NCBI GenBank assembly: GCA_019400425.1 | Contig: JAFREE010000207.1 | Coordinates: forward strand, 1-34,604 | Source of the DNA: Hymenochaete sp. R1 | Lineage: Eukaryota > Basidiomycota > Agaricomycetes > Hymenochaetales > Hymenochaetaceae | Length of the DNA: 34,604 nucleotides | Reading direction: 5' to 3' | Part shown: in pieces, positions 11,053-21,557 of the stretch | How the letters are laid out: each line of letters begins with the position of its first letter | How positions within the stretch are numbered: the stretch's first letter is position 1 | Notes under the pieces: generated by a model | The model's input: the letters and a program-made list of their open reading frames with translations, nothing else | Database searches by the model: none | Told to the model about the DNA's origin: nothing | Program-made: the position numbers and the translations under genes

Positions 11053-14003
11053 ATGCCACGAATACCGTCAGTTTCGCCAGCGACAGGAAACAAAACAGAG
11101 CCATACTTCATTCATACTCTCGATGGTTCTTTCGTCGACAACGCAGGCCGCTCTCTGCTCCTCAGAGGCGTAAACCTCTCGGGCGATGCCAAGGCGCCCG
11201 TCGATGGGCCCTCTTATCTTCAGGACGAACTCTGGGAAGCAGGCGAATGCGGAAAGACTTCATTCACAGGTAGACCCCTGAATCTCGACGATGGGTCCGC
11301 AGACGTGCATCTTGCACGGCTGAAGGGGTGGGGATTCAATATGCTGCGTTTCCCGATTACATGGGAAGCCTTAGAGCACGAGGGCCCGTGAGTTCGCCGG
11401 CTTATTCTGAAGTGAACACTCGCTTACGCTTTTGGAAGGCGAAAATATGATTACGAGTTCATGGATTACACCGTCAAGGTCTTACGAAAGTGCAAGGAGT
11501 ACGGATTCAAAGTGTATATGGACCCACATCAGGATGTGGTCAGTACGCTTTAGCTAATGTAGCTCTGTCAGGAAAGTTAATTTCTTTTTAGTGGTCTCGA
11601 TTCTCTGGAGGTTCTGGTGCTCCATATTGGACTCTTCTTGCCTGTGGTTTGAATCCCCGAAATTTCACCGCAACCCAAACTGCTATCATCCACTCCGAAT
11701 ACCCTGTTGCACATGCATCACAGCCGGAAACCCTTCCAGCCATGATCTGGAGCACCAACTACGGCAGACTCATTTCCCAAACGGTCTTTACTCTCTTCTT
11801 CGCCGGTCGTGATTATGCACCCAAATGCATCATCGACGGCCAGAACATCCAAGACTACCTGCAATCGCACTTTGTCGCCGCATGTGGTAAACTTGCCGAT
11901 CGGATACGGGATGCCGGAGACTTGTTAGACGAGTGCGTTCTCGGGTGGGACAGCATGAATGAGCCGGCAGAAGGATTCTGTGGGTACGACGACCTGAACA
12001 CCGTGCCTCAGGCGCAGGGCTCGACCCTCCGGATGGGCTCCCACCCCACGCCAGCACAGTCCCTCCGGCTCGGTATGGGCGAAAAACAGACGACCGAACA
12101 CTGGTCTTTTGGCATGTTCGGCCCCAAATGCGACGGGACCGTAACCATCGACCCGAAGGGCCACAAAGCCTGGTTGGATCCAAGTGAGGAAGTGAACGGC
12201 CTTAACGAGAGATGGGGTTGGCAGAGGGACCCGGGTTGGCAGCTCGGCACGTGCGTATGGGCGTTGCATGGCGTCTGGGATGTCAAAAGCGGGGAGATTC
12301 TTCGGCCGGACTACTTCCGGTGTCCGCCGTTTGACCCGGACCGGCCTGTCGTCTTCGAAGCGGACTATTGGCGTCCGCACTGGCGGGCATTCTCGAAACG
12401 TATCCGGGATTCGCACCCGGAAGCCATCCATTTTGTCAATCCGCCCGTATTTGCAGAACCACCGCCTTTGGATGCGCCTGAGGATGACTTACGCGGACGC
12501 TGCTGTTACTCGGCTCATTACTACGATGGGCTGACGCTTGTGACGAGGCATTGGAACTGGTTTAATGCAGACACGTTGGGTTTACTTCGAGGAAAGTACA
12601 AGGCTACCTGGCTCGCAGCGAAGTTCGGTGAGAAGGCCATCCGGCAGTCGTTGCAAGACCAACTAGGCTATCTACGGAAGGACTGTGATATCCTGGGTGA
12701 CTTCCCTACGCTCATAGGTGAAATTGGTACGCCGTTTGACATGGATGGGAAACGTAGCTACGGCTGGACAGATGGTGGGAAATACAGGGGTGACTACTCA
12801 CGCCAGCAGCGTGCTCTTGATGCTAGTCTCAACGCAACTGATGGCCCAAATCAGCTCAACTATACGATTTGGACATATTGCCCGGACAGCTGTCACGAAT
12901 GGGGAGATGGGTGGAATATGGAGGACTTGAGCTTGTGGAGCAACGATGACCTACGTGTCGACCCGCGAAGGCAGGAGTATAGAATGGGTGACGAAGCTGA
13001 TGCTAGCAACGTGGTATTATTGAAGAAGGCGGGCAGGGAGAGAGCGGAGAAGTCCGGAAAGTGTTCGCAAGCCGTAGTGAAAGTCAAGTCAGTACCATTT
13101 GGGACACCAAACGAGTCGGCGTTTTCGCTAGCCACTTTAGGTGCGAACTCTGTCGCGCCTTCTTTCGAAGAATCAGAAGGAAGCTCCAGTTCAGCTCTGC
13201 GAAAGGCAGATAACACCAGCTTCGACCCGAGCTCGTTGGCTGCCCATCCTCACTGGGCTAACCAGTTTGACTTCCTCACCGATGGTGCACGTGCCGTCCG
13301 CGCATTCGCTCGACCCTATCCTGTTGCCACCGTCGGCCAACCTATCCATATCGCGTTCGACACTGACAAGTCTGAATTCAACTTGAAGGTGCGAGTTCGT
13401 CCACAAGATCGGGTAGCAGTCGGTGAGGGATTCCCGGTCACGTCTTTGAGACCCTCTAAGACGGATGAAAGGGGGCGAGAACTGAGCGAGCTTCCTACGG
13501 AAATTTTCGTCCCGTTGGTGCACTATGCCAGAGACGAAATCCTCACGAGGAGCCTCGCGTACACTTCCTCGTTCTCTTCTTCAGCATCGTACCAATCTCC
13601 TTCATCTTCATACGCCCCTTCTACTTTCGGATCCTCCGCCCCCACGCCCAATACTACCCGTCCTCCTTCACCAAGTCCCGTTTCAACGTCCACTGCTTCC
13701 TCTGCTACACTCTCCCCTAATTTAAACTCCACAACACAATCTATTGTCGACATCGACGTCGAAGCGTCCGCTGGACTATGGCGCGTTGAAGGACAAATCC
13801 TTCGGTGGTGGTACCCTACCCCTTCACCCACATCTTCACCTACCGACGAGGCGGTAGAGTACACAATATCAATCAAACGCAGAGGCGGACCCATCAGTGC
13901 ACGACTCAACCTTAACGCAGCCGCATCTGACGAAAGAGGGTGGTGCGAGCGGTTATGCCCTGTTCCGTGTCCGAGTGAGTTGGGTTCGTGCTGCGTCATG
14001 TAA
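11053..14003 (+). CDS. GH5 steryl-beta-glucosidase / endoglycoceramidase-related glycosidase
   Basis: Glycoside hydrolase of family 5, resembling the fungal EGCrP2/Sgl1/Egh1 group that removes glucose from ergosteryl glucoside (related enzymes act on glucosylceramide). Exons are 11053-11387, 11439-11538 and 11592-14003, giving 948 residues; both introns are GT-AG (51 and 53 nt). The start MPRIPSV was chosen because no upstream in-frame ATG exists. The N terminus shows GRSLLLRGVNLSGDAK, then WGFNMLRFPITWEALE and VYMDPHQDVWSRFSGG. The acid/base Glu is in DSMNEPAEGF (about Glu269) and the nucleophile in LIGEIGTPFD (about Glu522). A Ser/Pro/Thr-rich linker at about 804-864 precedes a C-terminal beta-rich segment. 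The linker partly explains why the protein looks long for the group. There is no signal peptide. The protein ends CCVM, a possible CaaX box. It converges on the unknown minus-strand gene. Confidence 0.9.
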
Positions 14004-14567
14004 GTAGAGCGGAGGTTGATGGATATTTCTCTTTTTTTCTTTCTTCTGTTTTTGCTATTTCTTGTTTTTTTATAATACCATGGTACGACTCATTTCAATG
14101 ATTCTTACCAAAAAAATGCCCCGTGAAGGCATCTATAGCGGATTCGCGATATGTGGTCTCGGCGTCCTCGTGTCCTTACTCTTACGCTCAACTTCAATCA
14201 CGTACATTTTCGGCCTCTCTTCGTGACTATTTCAACTTCTTTGTCTTTCGGGGAAGCGTAATTTGTAAACCTATTTCGTAGATCATCGTTCGTTCCTTTT
14301 TTTTCAAGTCTCTTCAGTTACATGTCTTTATCGTTCTGCGTTTCGTTCTCCTCTTCCTCAATTCTTGTAGCTTGCCAGGACTGGTACTGGCATGATCGTG
14401 TACATAAGAGACATTCATAGCATATCACGACATACAGCATGCGACAGACTATCGTATGCGTATATACAATTGGATTTACTTTATCTGCTGTAACATTATA
14501 TGGTAAGAACTACACTATACTGAAGATTATTGTGCTCTGGTGTAAATTCTAGCTTACATGTCTCACT
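14004..14567. other. Convergent 3' region
   Basis: This is the gap between the GH5 stop and the stop of the facing minus-strand gene. It is T-rich near 14030-14070, as expected of 3' untranslated sequence. No gene was seen. Confidence 0.6.
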
Positions 14568-15413
14568 TCATCTTCCGTCTATCTCAGAGCATTCCCAAGG
14601 AGCAACATCATCATTCTTCGTCCCCACTGAGCTCATCCCAGCCTTTTCTGTTACTACGGAGATCTCAACTGTCTTTACGATTCTACCTTTCTCCTCCGAT
14701 TCAGGCGAACCGTCCTTCTGTCCCTCTCTTTCCTTGGTGGACTCGGTATCTTCATTCTCTTTCTCCCTGTCGCCACTCCGTAATACCCTTGAAATCTTCT
14801 TCCTTATTTGACGGCCGATTTCATTTGTGTGGTAATGTCCGTGTCCATGTCTATGTCTACATCCGCCGGATGAAGTCGACTTCTTCCTTGACTTCGTTGG
14901 AGGACGTTCGTCTCGAAGCACCTGCTGGAGCTCGGGCTTCCATGAGCTGCCCTCGTCATCGCCATAGGTACACATATCAGGGATGGATCGATTGGATCTT
15001 GACAGTGGTTGTGGTTTACGAAGTTTAGAGTCCGGAGTTCGAGTTAGGCTATCTTGCGAATCTGATACGAGACTCAGGCTCGCCGCGCTGCCACTACCAC
15101 AACACGTCGAACCCGAATCACTGCTCTCTTTATAAGTGGCACGATCATCCAAAGAGTCGGAAGTTGATGTAGCTGATGCTGTGAGATCTCTCCGGCTGAA
15201 GTTTGGAATAGAAGGCTTTGAATCATGATGAAGGTGAGGTTTGGGATCGGGTAGTGTGGCTGACTCTGCGGTGCTGGTGGAATGAGGTGAATCGCAATGA
15301 CGGCGTTGATGCTGGGGGCGATGTAAAAATCTCGGACAACATGAATCGTGCGTACGGCCTCTCCTCGAGTTTCTGAGATGCGGGTCGGACTTGGAGTTGC
15401 GAAGCGATGGCAT
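14568..15413 (-). CDS. Hypothetical disordered Ser/His/Arg-rich protein
   Basis: I do not recognise this protein. The unbroken frame gives 281 residues, mostly Ser, Asp, Arg and Pro, with no predicted fold or membrane segment. Visible features are MPSLRNSKSDPHLRNSRRGR at the start, a Cys-containing STCCGSGS stretch, a histidine-rich HRHGHGHYH patch, and a basic helix-like IGRQIRKKISRVLRS just after it. An acidic, Glu/Lys-rich tail follows. The composition suggests an intrinsically disordered regulator or binding protein, but that is only an impression. The frame is long enough and in a position (convergent with GH5) to be real; further exons upstream cannot be excluded. Confidence 0.55.
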   Translation of the reverse strand: MPSLRNSKSDPHLRNSRRGRTHDSCCPRFLHRPQHQRRHCDSPHSTSTAESATLPDPKPHLHHDSKPSIPNFSRRDLTASATSTSDSLDDRATYKESSDSGSTCCGSGSAASLSLVSDSQDSLTRTPDSKLRKPQPLSRSNRSIPDMCTYGDDEGSSWKPELQQVLRDERPPTKSRKKSTSSGGCRHRHGHGHYHTNEIGRQIRKKISRVLRSGDREKENEDTESTKEREGQKDGSPESEEKGRIVKTVEISVVTEKAGMSSVGTKNDDVAPWECSEIDGR

Positions 15414-16121
15414 CGTACGTACTTTGGATGATAGAAGAGTCAGAGCTTCTCGATCAACCTGGCGTGAAGTGGAAAAGGGAGGGGAGTAAATGAGCCAGAG
15501 CGCGATATATCTTGAACTCTAGATAGTGGTTTGCACTTACCGAAACGAGGGTTAAAAGTGAGTAGGTGCGCAGTGTTGCGAGGCGCAAAGTGTGCGAACG
15601 CGGTCGCATAAGTCCATTGCACGAACGAAAGCCATATCGTATAAGCTAGGGTGGTGACGGCTTAAGAAGGCTTGTAAAAGGTAAGTTCATGAAATGGATT
15701 ATTAGTGAAAGGAGCAATCCTAAGTTCTCTGAACCTAGATTCGTACGCACGCACGCACGCACGCACTGCTTTCTTGAGGAAGAGCTTAGTCGCTCTGTCA
15801 GGCAGTGCCAGCGGAGCATATACTCTAAACATATACCTCATAGCACGCTGTAAGTATGTTTTGAACCGCTTGAATACACTCAATAGTGGTGATGGTCATT
15901 GTGAAACAATGTTGTAGCTTCCTCAACGGCATTAACTCAATCGACGGATTTCGCCAGAGCGAGATTCTCACAGTCACGTGTAAAATCGTGGAAATGAATG
16001 ACGTGAGGCGATAGAGGCGGTTGCCCTTACGCTCTGCTTAGCTCCCTTCGCTTTAGTAGCCAGACTAGGATGACTTCGAATTTCTCATCGCACGACGGCA
16101 CAGTCCCAGGTTCAGCTCGCC
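15414..16121. other. Intergenic region with ACGC microsatellite
   Basis: This lies between divergent genes. Short frames at 15440-15622 and 15662-15917 have no recognisable content. A (CGCA)n tract lies near 15746-15766. Confidence 0.55.
15746..15766. repeat. (CGCA)n microsatellite
   Basis: The unit CGCA is repeated about five times without interruption. It is a simple tandem repeat with no spacers. Confidence 0.7.
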
Positions 16122-17321
16122 ATGCTATCTCTTCCACATGAGCTTTGGATCCCAATCATCGATTGGGCGACATTCGTACCAGGCGCTTTCGATACGAACT
16201 TTGACCCATTCGCATATCCCGGACCTCCATCCGAAGACGAAACTCGAGAGGCTATAAGCCGATCCTACGTCACAAAGCGCCGTCTTACGTTGGTTTGCAA
16301 GCGATGGAACATCGTCGCTATATCTATTCTATACAGTGCTATTGTGCTCAGTAAAGCTGCTCAATTTGACAAACTTTGGCAGAACCTCGTGCAGGACGAT
16401 GATGCAGCAAATATCAAATCTAGGAGCATTTTACGATTGGATATTCCGCCTGGGAGCAGGGAATCTGTATGGCTCGAGCGCCATAGACTCACAGAGCTTC
16501 TTGAAAAAACAACGAGCCTCCGGCTCTTCTTTTGGGGCCAGGATCCTGTTGGACGGTATAATACAATACCACGCCCAATCCGCTTCAGCCCAACCGTCGA
16601 AGTGATTGTCACAGCCGATTTAATCCATTTCGCCAATTTGCCCTTCTCAGCACCATCTCTACGGGTGCTGAAGCACGGCCCCGTCGATGTTATCTATGTC
16701 TCTGATCGCTCGCCTCAACTGGTTAACCGCAACATCCGCAATCATTTGGAAATTCCCTTACAGTTTTTCGATGCCGTTATCACATCTCCCAGCAACCAGG
16801 AGAACATGGCGAGTCTAACGCATCTTTCCCTCCTAGGCCGGCTAGGTCACGGCCAAACCTTTGAATGGGGCTGGATCGGTCGCCAATTGACCTCGCTCGA
16901 GGTACGAGACGAAATTTCGCACCATCCAGGCATCGATGACGATTCTGGAACCTTGCAAGACCGTTTGAATGGGATCGAGCAGGCCTGTCCGAACCTGCGC
17001 TCGCTCGTTCTCTTTCTTAGTAAAGGAGTCGCAGTAATCGAAATTCTCACATCCATACCCGCGATTCGAAATCTGGGTCTTTGCTTACCCAAGCGAAAAC
17101 GGCTTCGAAAGTCGGAATGGAATGTATTGCTAGAAATCCTTATGCGCTTGTGCAGAGGTACACCGAGTATAAAGGTCGTGCGGATGACAGACAGGCCAAG
17201 TAAAAGAGAACTCGAGGAACACCAAGTTGGTATTTTGAAAAAGGTACGGAAGGGAAGTATAGATCTTCGAGTCGCGTGCAATGTCTCCTTTGAGGACAGG
17301 TACGGTCAAAGCTTTGACTAA
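16122..17321 (+). CDS. F-box-like protein A of a tandem pair
   Basis: Single exon, 399 residues. The N terminus reads LPHELWIPIIDWATFVPG, and TKRRLTLVCKRWNIVAI lies about 40 residues further on, which is an F-box-like motif with an inserted loop (FDPFAYPGPPSEDETREA). The rest is a leucine-rich region without clear repeats (LTHLSLLGRLG, NLRSLVLFLSKG, RNLGLCLPKRK). It likely binds Skp1 and serves as an SCF substrate receptor; the target is unknown. It is clearly homologous over its full length to the next gene, with near-identical blocks AISRSYVTKRRLT, IGRQLTSLE and NVSFEDR. A possible 43-nt intron starts one base after the stop (17323-17365), which would be a 3' UTR intron. Confidence 0.85.
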   Translation: MLSLPHELWIPIIDWATFVPGAFDTNFDPFAYPGPPSEDETREAISRSYVTKRRLTLVCKRWNIVAISILYSAIVLSKAAQFDKLWQNLVQDDDAANIKSRSILRLDIPPGSRESVWLERHRLTELLEKTTSLRLFFWGQDPVGRYNTIPRPIRFSPTVEVIVTADLIHFANLPFSAPSLRVLKHGPVDVIYVSDRSPQLVNRNIRNHLEIPLQFFDAVITSPSNQENMASLTHLSLLGRLGHGQTFEWGWIGRQLTSLEVRDEISHHPGIDDDSGTLQDRLNGIEQACPNLRSLVLFLSKGVAVIEILTSIPAIRNLGLCLPKRKRLRKSEWNVLLEILMRLCRGTPSIKVVRMTDRPSKRELEEHQVGILKKVRKGSIDLRVACNVSFEDRYGQSFD

Positions 17322-17937
17322 GGTGAGCCAGGCTGGTATGGCTCCCATCTTACATCTTGCATCAGAAAGAGGACTTCACCAGATACTAATGTCATTCATC
17401 AATAGAAGTATCGGAAAAGGTAGATCTGAAGGCGCTCAATGATCTCCACGGGATGGGAGCAGTGATCATCTGTTTGAATACAACGCACCCGCACCTCCTC
17501 CTCCCACTTTTAATTCTGTATCCGGGACTATTCTTTATTGTTTTGTTATCATACATCTTATCGCAAGGGTCATTGGGTATCAAAATCCGAAAATCTATAT
17601 GCATATGGTGTCTGTCTACCTATCGTCTCGGGATTGACCGCTTTGAGAAGGTTTACAACTGGGAGATGAAAATACATAGCGCCGTAATCTTTCTTAATAG
17701 ATTTATTTGAACTCCGATGGAAGGAAGGCGTAGCTCTTTCAAATGTGTAGCTCGTTCAGTCTGGCAGTTCGACGTGTGGGGTCGGTATTGAAGTAAGTAA
17801 AGGCTGTTTTTGGGGTTAAATGCTCACGGTCATGTGCATAACGTACAGATGAAGACGAGAGGCGCGCAGCGCGCTGGAGGCGTTTCAATCGTCTCAGAAC
17901 TACCATCCATCACCTCAAACACTGTCCCTCAGCTTTT
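17322..17937. other. Spacer between the tandem F-box-like genes
   Basis: About 600 bp, holding the 3' end of gene A and the promoter of gene B. The frame at 17453-17710 has a hydrophobic stretch but no homology that I recognise and is not supported as a gene. Confidence 0.55.
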
Positions 17938-19110
17938 ATGATAGTTCTCCCCGATGAATTGTGGATCTCCATCATCGATCTGGCGACATTCGTACCAGGC
18001 GTTCTGGATACGACCTCTGACCCGTTCGCGTACCCGGGACCTCTGTCAGAAAATGAGGGTCGAGAAGCTATAAGCCGATCCTACGTCACGAAGCGGCGCC
18101 TTACACGGGTTTGCAAACGGTGGAACGTGCTTGCTGTACCGATGCTCTATCGTGCTATCATTATTGATCGACCAGCCCAGTATGACAGGATCTGCAGTCT
18201 TTTACGGGGTGACGAAGGATCGAGAGCCAAAGCCGAAAGTACACTGCGTTTAGACATACGGTTTGAGCACAACATGCATGAAACCGAAAGGGTCTTGGAG
18301 TTTCTCACTATCTTTCCCAACCTTCGCATTCTCTTCTTGAGAAATCCGCTCGTGTTACATGTTGCATACGCGCACAAGATATATTTTGCCCGAAGTGTTG
18401 AGGTGATTGGCGTCGATGCTCCCGCAGATCTAGACGTCCTCTTCTCAGCCCCATCACTGCATGTGCTGAAACTAAACTTACCTCACCTTGATGGCGCTGA
18501 TCGTACCGATATCCTCGAAAGCCTCAGTATCCGACATCTCGAAGTCCCTGTCGCCTTCTTCAATTACTTCCTTTCAGATGAGAATAATCGGAAGTGCCGA
18601 TTCCCGCTGACGCACCTCACTCTCGTAGGACGACCGGGCTATGACCAAACTTTTAACATGGCTTGGATCGGCCGTCAGTTGACTTCGCTTGAAATACCGG
18701 ACGATTACTCACCTTATCCAACGCTCGATGACCACTTCGGGTCTTTGCAAAGCCAAATAAGCGTGGTTGAGCGGGAGTGTCCGAACCTCCACTCGTTTAT
18801 TCTGTACCTCTCTACCGGAATCACGAAATTCAGTACAATTGCAACCATTCCAACGGTTCGAAATCTAGGCCTTCGTTTATCGAATAGGAAACTCCGAAAA
18901 TCAGAATGGAAAAAACTTTTGGAGGTCGTGACGAGGTTATGTGCGGGTACCCCGAGTGTCAAAGTTGTGCGGACGATGGGCAGACTGGGCAAAGAAGAGC
19001 TGAAAGATCATCATATCGGCACTTTCAACAAAATACAAGAGTGCGCTATCAAGCTTCTGGCTACACGCAATGTCTCTTTTGAGGACAGACATGGAGTGAG
19101 CTTTGTCTAA
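17938..19110 (+). CDS. F-box-like protein B of a tandem pair
   Basis: Single exon, 390 residues, paralogue of the preceding gene. It begins MIVLPDELWISIIDLATFVP, followed by the same DPFAYPGP insertion and TKRRLTRVCKRWNVLAVPML, the F-box-like core. Its C terminus (LRKSEWKKLLEV, GTPSVKVVRT, NVSFEDRHGVSF) matches gene A closely, while the central part has diverged (LHVLKLNLPHLDGADR and surroundings). Head-to-tail order and full-length similarity point to a local duplication followed by divergence of the presumed target-binding part. As in gene A, a potential intron (19132-19186, GTAAGC...CATAG) lies just after the stop. Confidence 0.85.
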   Translation: MIVLPDELWISIIDLATFVPGVLDTTSDPFAYPGPLSENEGREAISRSYVTKRRLTRVCKRWNVLAVPMLYRAIIIDRPAQYDRICSLLRGDEGSRAKAESTLRLDIRFEHNMHETERVLEFLTIFPNLRILFLRNPLVLHVAYAHKIYFARSVEVIGVDAPADLDVLFSAPSLHVLKLNLPHLDGADRTDILESLSIRHLEVPVAFFNYFLSDENNRKCRFPLTHLTLVGRPGYDQTFNMAWIGRQLTSLEIPDDYSPYPTLDDHFGSLQSQISVVERECPNLHSFILYLSTGITKFSTIATIPTVRNLGLRLSNRKLRKSEWKKLLEVVTRLCAGTPSVKVVRTMGRLGKEELKDHHIGTFNKIQECAIKLLATRNVSFEDRHGVSFV

Positions 19111-19723
19111 TATTCATTATTTGCGGACGAGGTAAGCAATCCTGCTCGTGAAATTATGACAATCTGACTCATTTTTGCATCCATAGTGTACCAGTATTTA
19201 ATCGTCATCTGGCTAGTTGGAGTGGCTTTGGCATAACATCTCGAACTTAGAGGGCTGAACGAGGTTGAATAATCGAATAAGAGGGTCCATTCCCCACTGT
19301 ATTATTATGTGCAATACCGGGAGAGACGGTCAATAAATTTCCTTTCCTTTCCATACTACCTTTCTACATAACATTGGTAAAGTTTGTCTGAAAAATGTTC
19401 TCGGGTTTTGAAAGTTCTGTTAGACTACATCTATCCTATCACTTATTTCTGGCTATTGAGTAACCGAGATAAACCGTTCTGAGTCGGGCGCCGCTGCAGC
19501 CAGAAAAGATAATTAATGCAGTACTGGTGCCGTGTTGGGCGAGCGTGGCGGCCATAGAGCGCGCGCGCGTTGCGGAAGGCTGTTCATTGCTGCGGCCCAA
19601 ACGCGAATTTCAGCCTTAAACCACCACGACCACGACCGCGGCGCTGACCTCCATCCCACCTTTCTTACGCATCAAGACATACAAGAGGCTCAAACTACAG
19701 GGAATACCAAGGGATTACAGTAG
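19111..19723. other. Intergenic region upstream of the M50B-like gene
   Basis: Contains the F-box B 3' end and the M50B-like promoter. A short GC-alternating run (GCGCGCGCG) is near 19559-19567. The frame at 19532-19723 has no recognisable content. Confidence 0.55.
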
Positions 19724-21197
19724 ATGCCAGCTCTAGAAGGCTCGAACTTGGGTCTGCGTGACTTTGTCGAACTCTACCCGCGCGATGTACGGTCGCAGCT
19801 GACGCCGAACGACACTCAGCGGACAACACTCATTGTTGCAGGATGTTATATTGTGGCGATTGCTATACTATGGTGCGTCATTGTATGGTTATCGAACTGA
19901 GAAAGAGATGTTGATTGGTTTGAGAAGGCATGTCCCGATTCTTAGTTGGATAAGTAAGTGGTTGGGTTTAGGAAGAAATCGATTACACTGACGGGCTTCG
20001 GAATGGTGTAGTCTACCCTTTCAAGCACGTGCTCCCTCTCTTTTTATCCGGATAAGTACTTACATGCACATTGTAGATTGCTTACTGTTGGGTTTCATGA
20101 AGTACGTCGAATAATTGTCCGTTGCATAGACGATAGTGTTGAACTTGGCTCTAGATGAGCCATGCTTTCGCTGGTGTCCTCACATGCGCTCATATCGAGT
20201 CCATAGAACTTGATCGTATGTGCACATATACCTTAATTTTGTGCATTCGCTGAAAAACTCTTGCGTTACTTTTTCTTAGCGGACGAAGGCGGAGCAACCC
20301 GCATGTCCGGTGGAGTCCCCATCATCACCCTCCCCGCAGGTTATCTTGGCTCATCCTTCATCGGCGCCTGCCTCATCGCATGCGGCTTCAACATCAACGC
20401 AAGCAAGGTTGCATCCCTTGTCCTAGCTGGATTCTTCCTCTTCACACTCTGGTGGGCAAGGCGGAATTGGCTGTAAGTGTTTGTCCATCTCGTGGTGTTC
20501 AAACACCAAGAGTCTTGGCGCTGATGAGTTGACACTGGCTGTGACATCTTTTTAGGACCTGGGTGCTTATCCTTGGAATGTCTGGAGTTATCGTGCTCTT
20601 CTGGTTCGTCAAAGGTGGTATAGCTCTCAGATACTTGGTACATTTTTACGCTTTTTACTCTATTTCCCAACCCTAACCCAGTCTCAGGTCCTTTTCATTG
20701 GTGTTATGTCATGTATGTACGTTCTGTGGGATGTCATAGGTAAGTACGACCAAACGCAACTCATGAATCCCGAAAAGAATCGAAAACTGAATGCGGTTCC
20801 TTTTAGACGATACAATTGCTCGCAAAGTCAACTCTTCCGATGCATCTGCGTTTGCACATATCTGCGGTTGCTGTCCATCCCAAGGTTCGTCTCTTATTTT
20901 CAACTATCTTCATCACGAATCGTGTTACCGAGATAATGACATATCCATCGACACATTCAAACAGTTTGGGGTGTTCTCTGGCTCCTAATCGCTTTCATCT
21001 TTTTCGCCGCGGGTATTCTAGTAGGGCTGGCAGCCTTCAAGCAATCCGAAGAGCAACAAGAGCAAGATTCGCTACATTTCATTCCTATACCAGGCGCGTC
21101 GGCCGCTGTACCAAGTGTAAACTTGAGCTTTGGAAGTCTAGCGACGTATTTGGCTGCGGTGGGGTGTAGCGTTATGATAGGGCTCGTTGGGTTATGA
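19724..21197 (+). CDS. M50B-like membrane zinc metalloprotease
   Basis: Multi-pass membrane protein of the peptidase M50B-like family, related to site-2-protease-type intramembrane metalloproteases. Its substrates in fungi are not known to me. Ten exons: 19724-19872, 19928-19953, 20012-20024, 20077-20101, 20155-20215, 20280-20472, 20556-20637, 20688-20739, 20807-20884 and 20965-21197. They sum to 912 nt, or 303 residues. The zinc motif HExxH is HEMSH at about residues 70-74, preceded by IYPFKLLTVGF and followed by IELDPDEGGATRMSGG, GYLGSSFIGA and FVKGGIALRYL. Hydrophobic segments lie at about 35-60 and then repeatedly to the C terminus. Exons 2-4 are only 26, 13 and 25 nt. Intron 3 (20025-20076) works only with a GC donor. 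No GT donor keeps the frame into HExxH. Confidence 0.85.
20025..20076 (+). other. Apparent GC-AG intron next to the HExxH exon
   Basis: Exon 3 must end at TTTCAA and exon 4 begin ATTGCTTACT to give PFK-LLTVGFHE in frame. The 52 nt between start with GCACGT and end with TTGTAG. The only nearby GT donor (20029) shifts the frame and loses the metal-binding motif. The donor fits the usual GC-AG consensus (AG|GCAAGT) only partly. Confidence 0.55.
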
Positions 21198-21557
21198 TCC
21201 TGTTTACCGTGGACCTATCTGAACATTCCATTTGCATTTGATCCTGTTCTTTTACCTTTCTTCGCTCTCTACGACAGACTTTCGACTTCTCATCCATGCT
21301 CGAATATCTATACCTGTTCTTTGGAATGGTCTTGATCACGATTTCATACGAAATTTTAACTTTGTCTCTTGCTGTAGCGTTTATCAATTGTATTGATGCT
21401 TTTATTGACCGAGTATTCGATACAAAGAATAGCATTACGATACTAGGAGTTATCACTTTTTGAAATACATAGCGGGGAAACCAAAAAAAACGAGGAATTT
21501 CCCATTTTCCTCAAAAGATCAATAGAACCATATTTTCCCACTTCCAGCATTCCAGAT
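21198..21557. other. Convergent 3' region between M50B-like gene and P450-1
   Basis: 360 bp between two facing stop codons. No gene was seen. It probably holds both 3' untranslated regions. Confidence 0.6.

Noticed and set aside
11830..13999. Long minus-strand open frames at 11830-12431 and 13523-13999
   Set aside because: They lie opposite the GH5 exon 3, whose protein carries clear family motifs. The antisense readings are compositionally odd and match nothing.
15746..15766. ACGC repeats as a CRISPR-like array
   Set aside because: Four-base units without spacers are a microsatellite.
17453..17710. 85-codon frame with a hydrophobic segment
   Set aside because: It lies in the F-box spacer with no homology or start context, and the hydrophobic run is explained by T-rich sequence.
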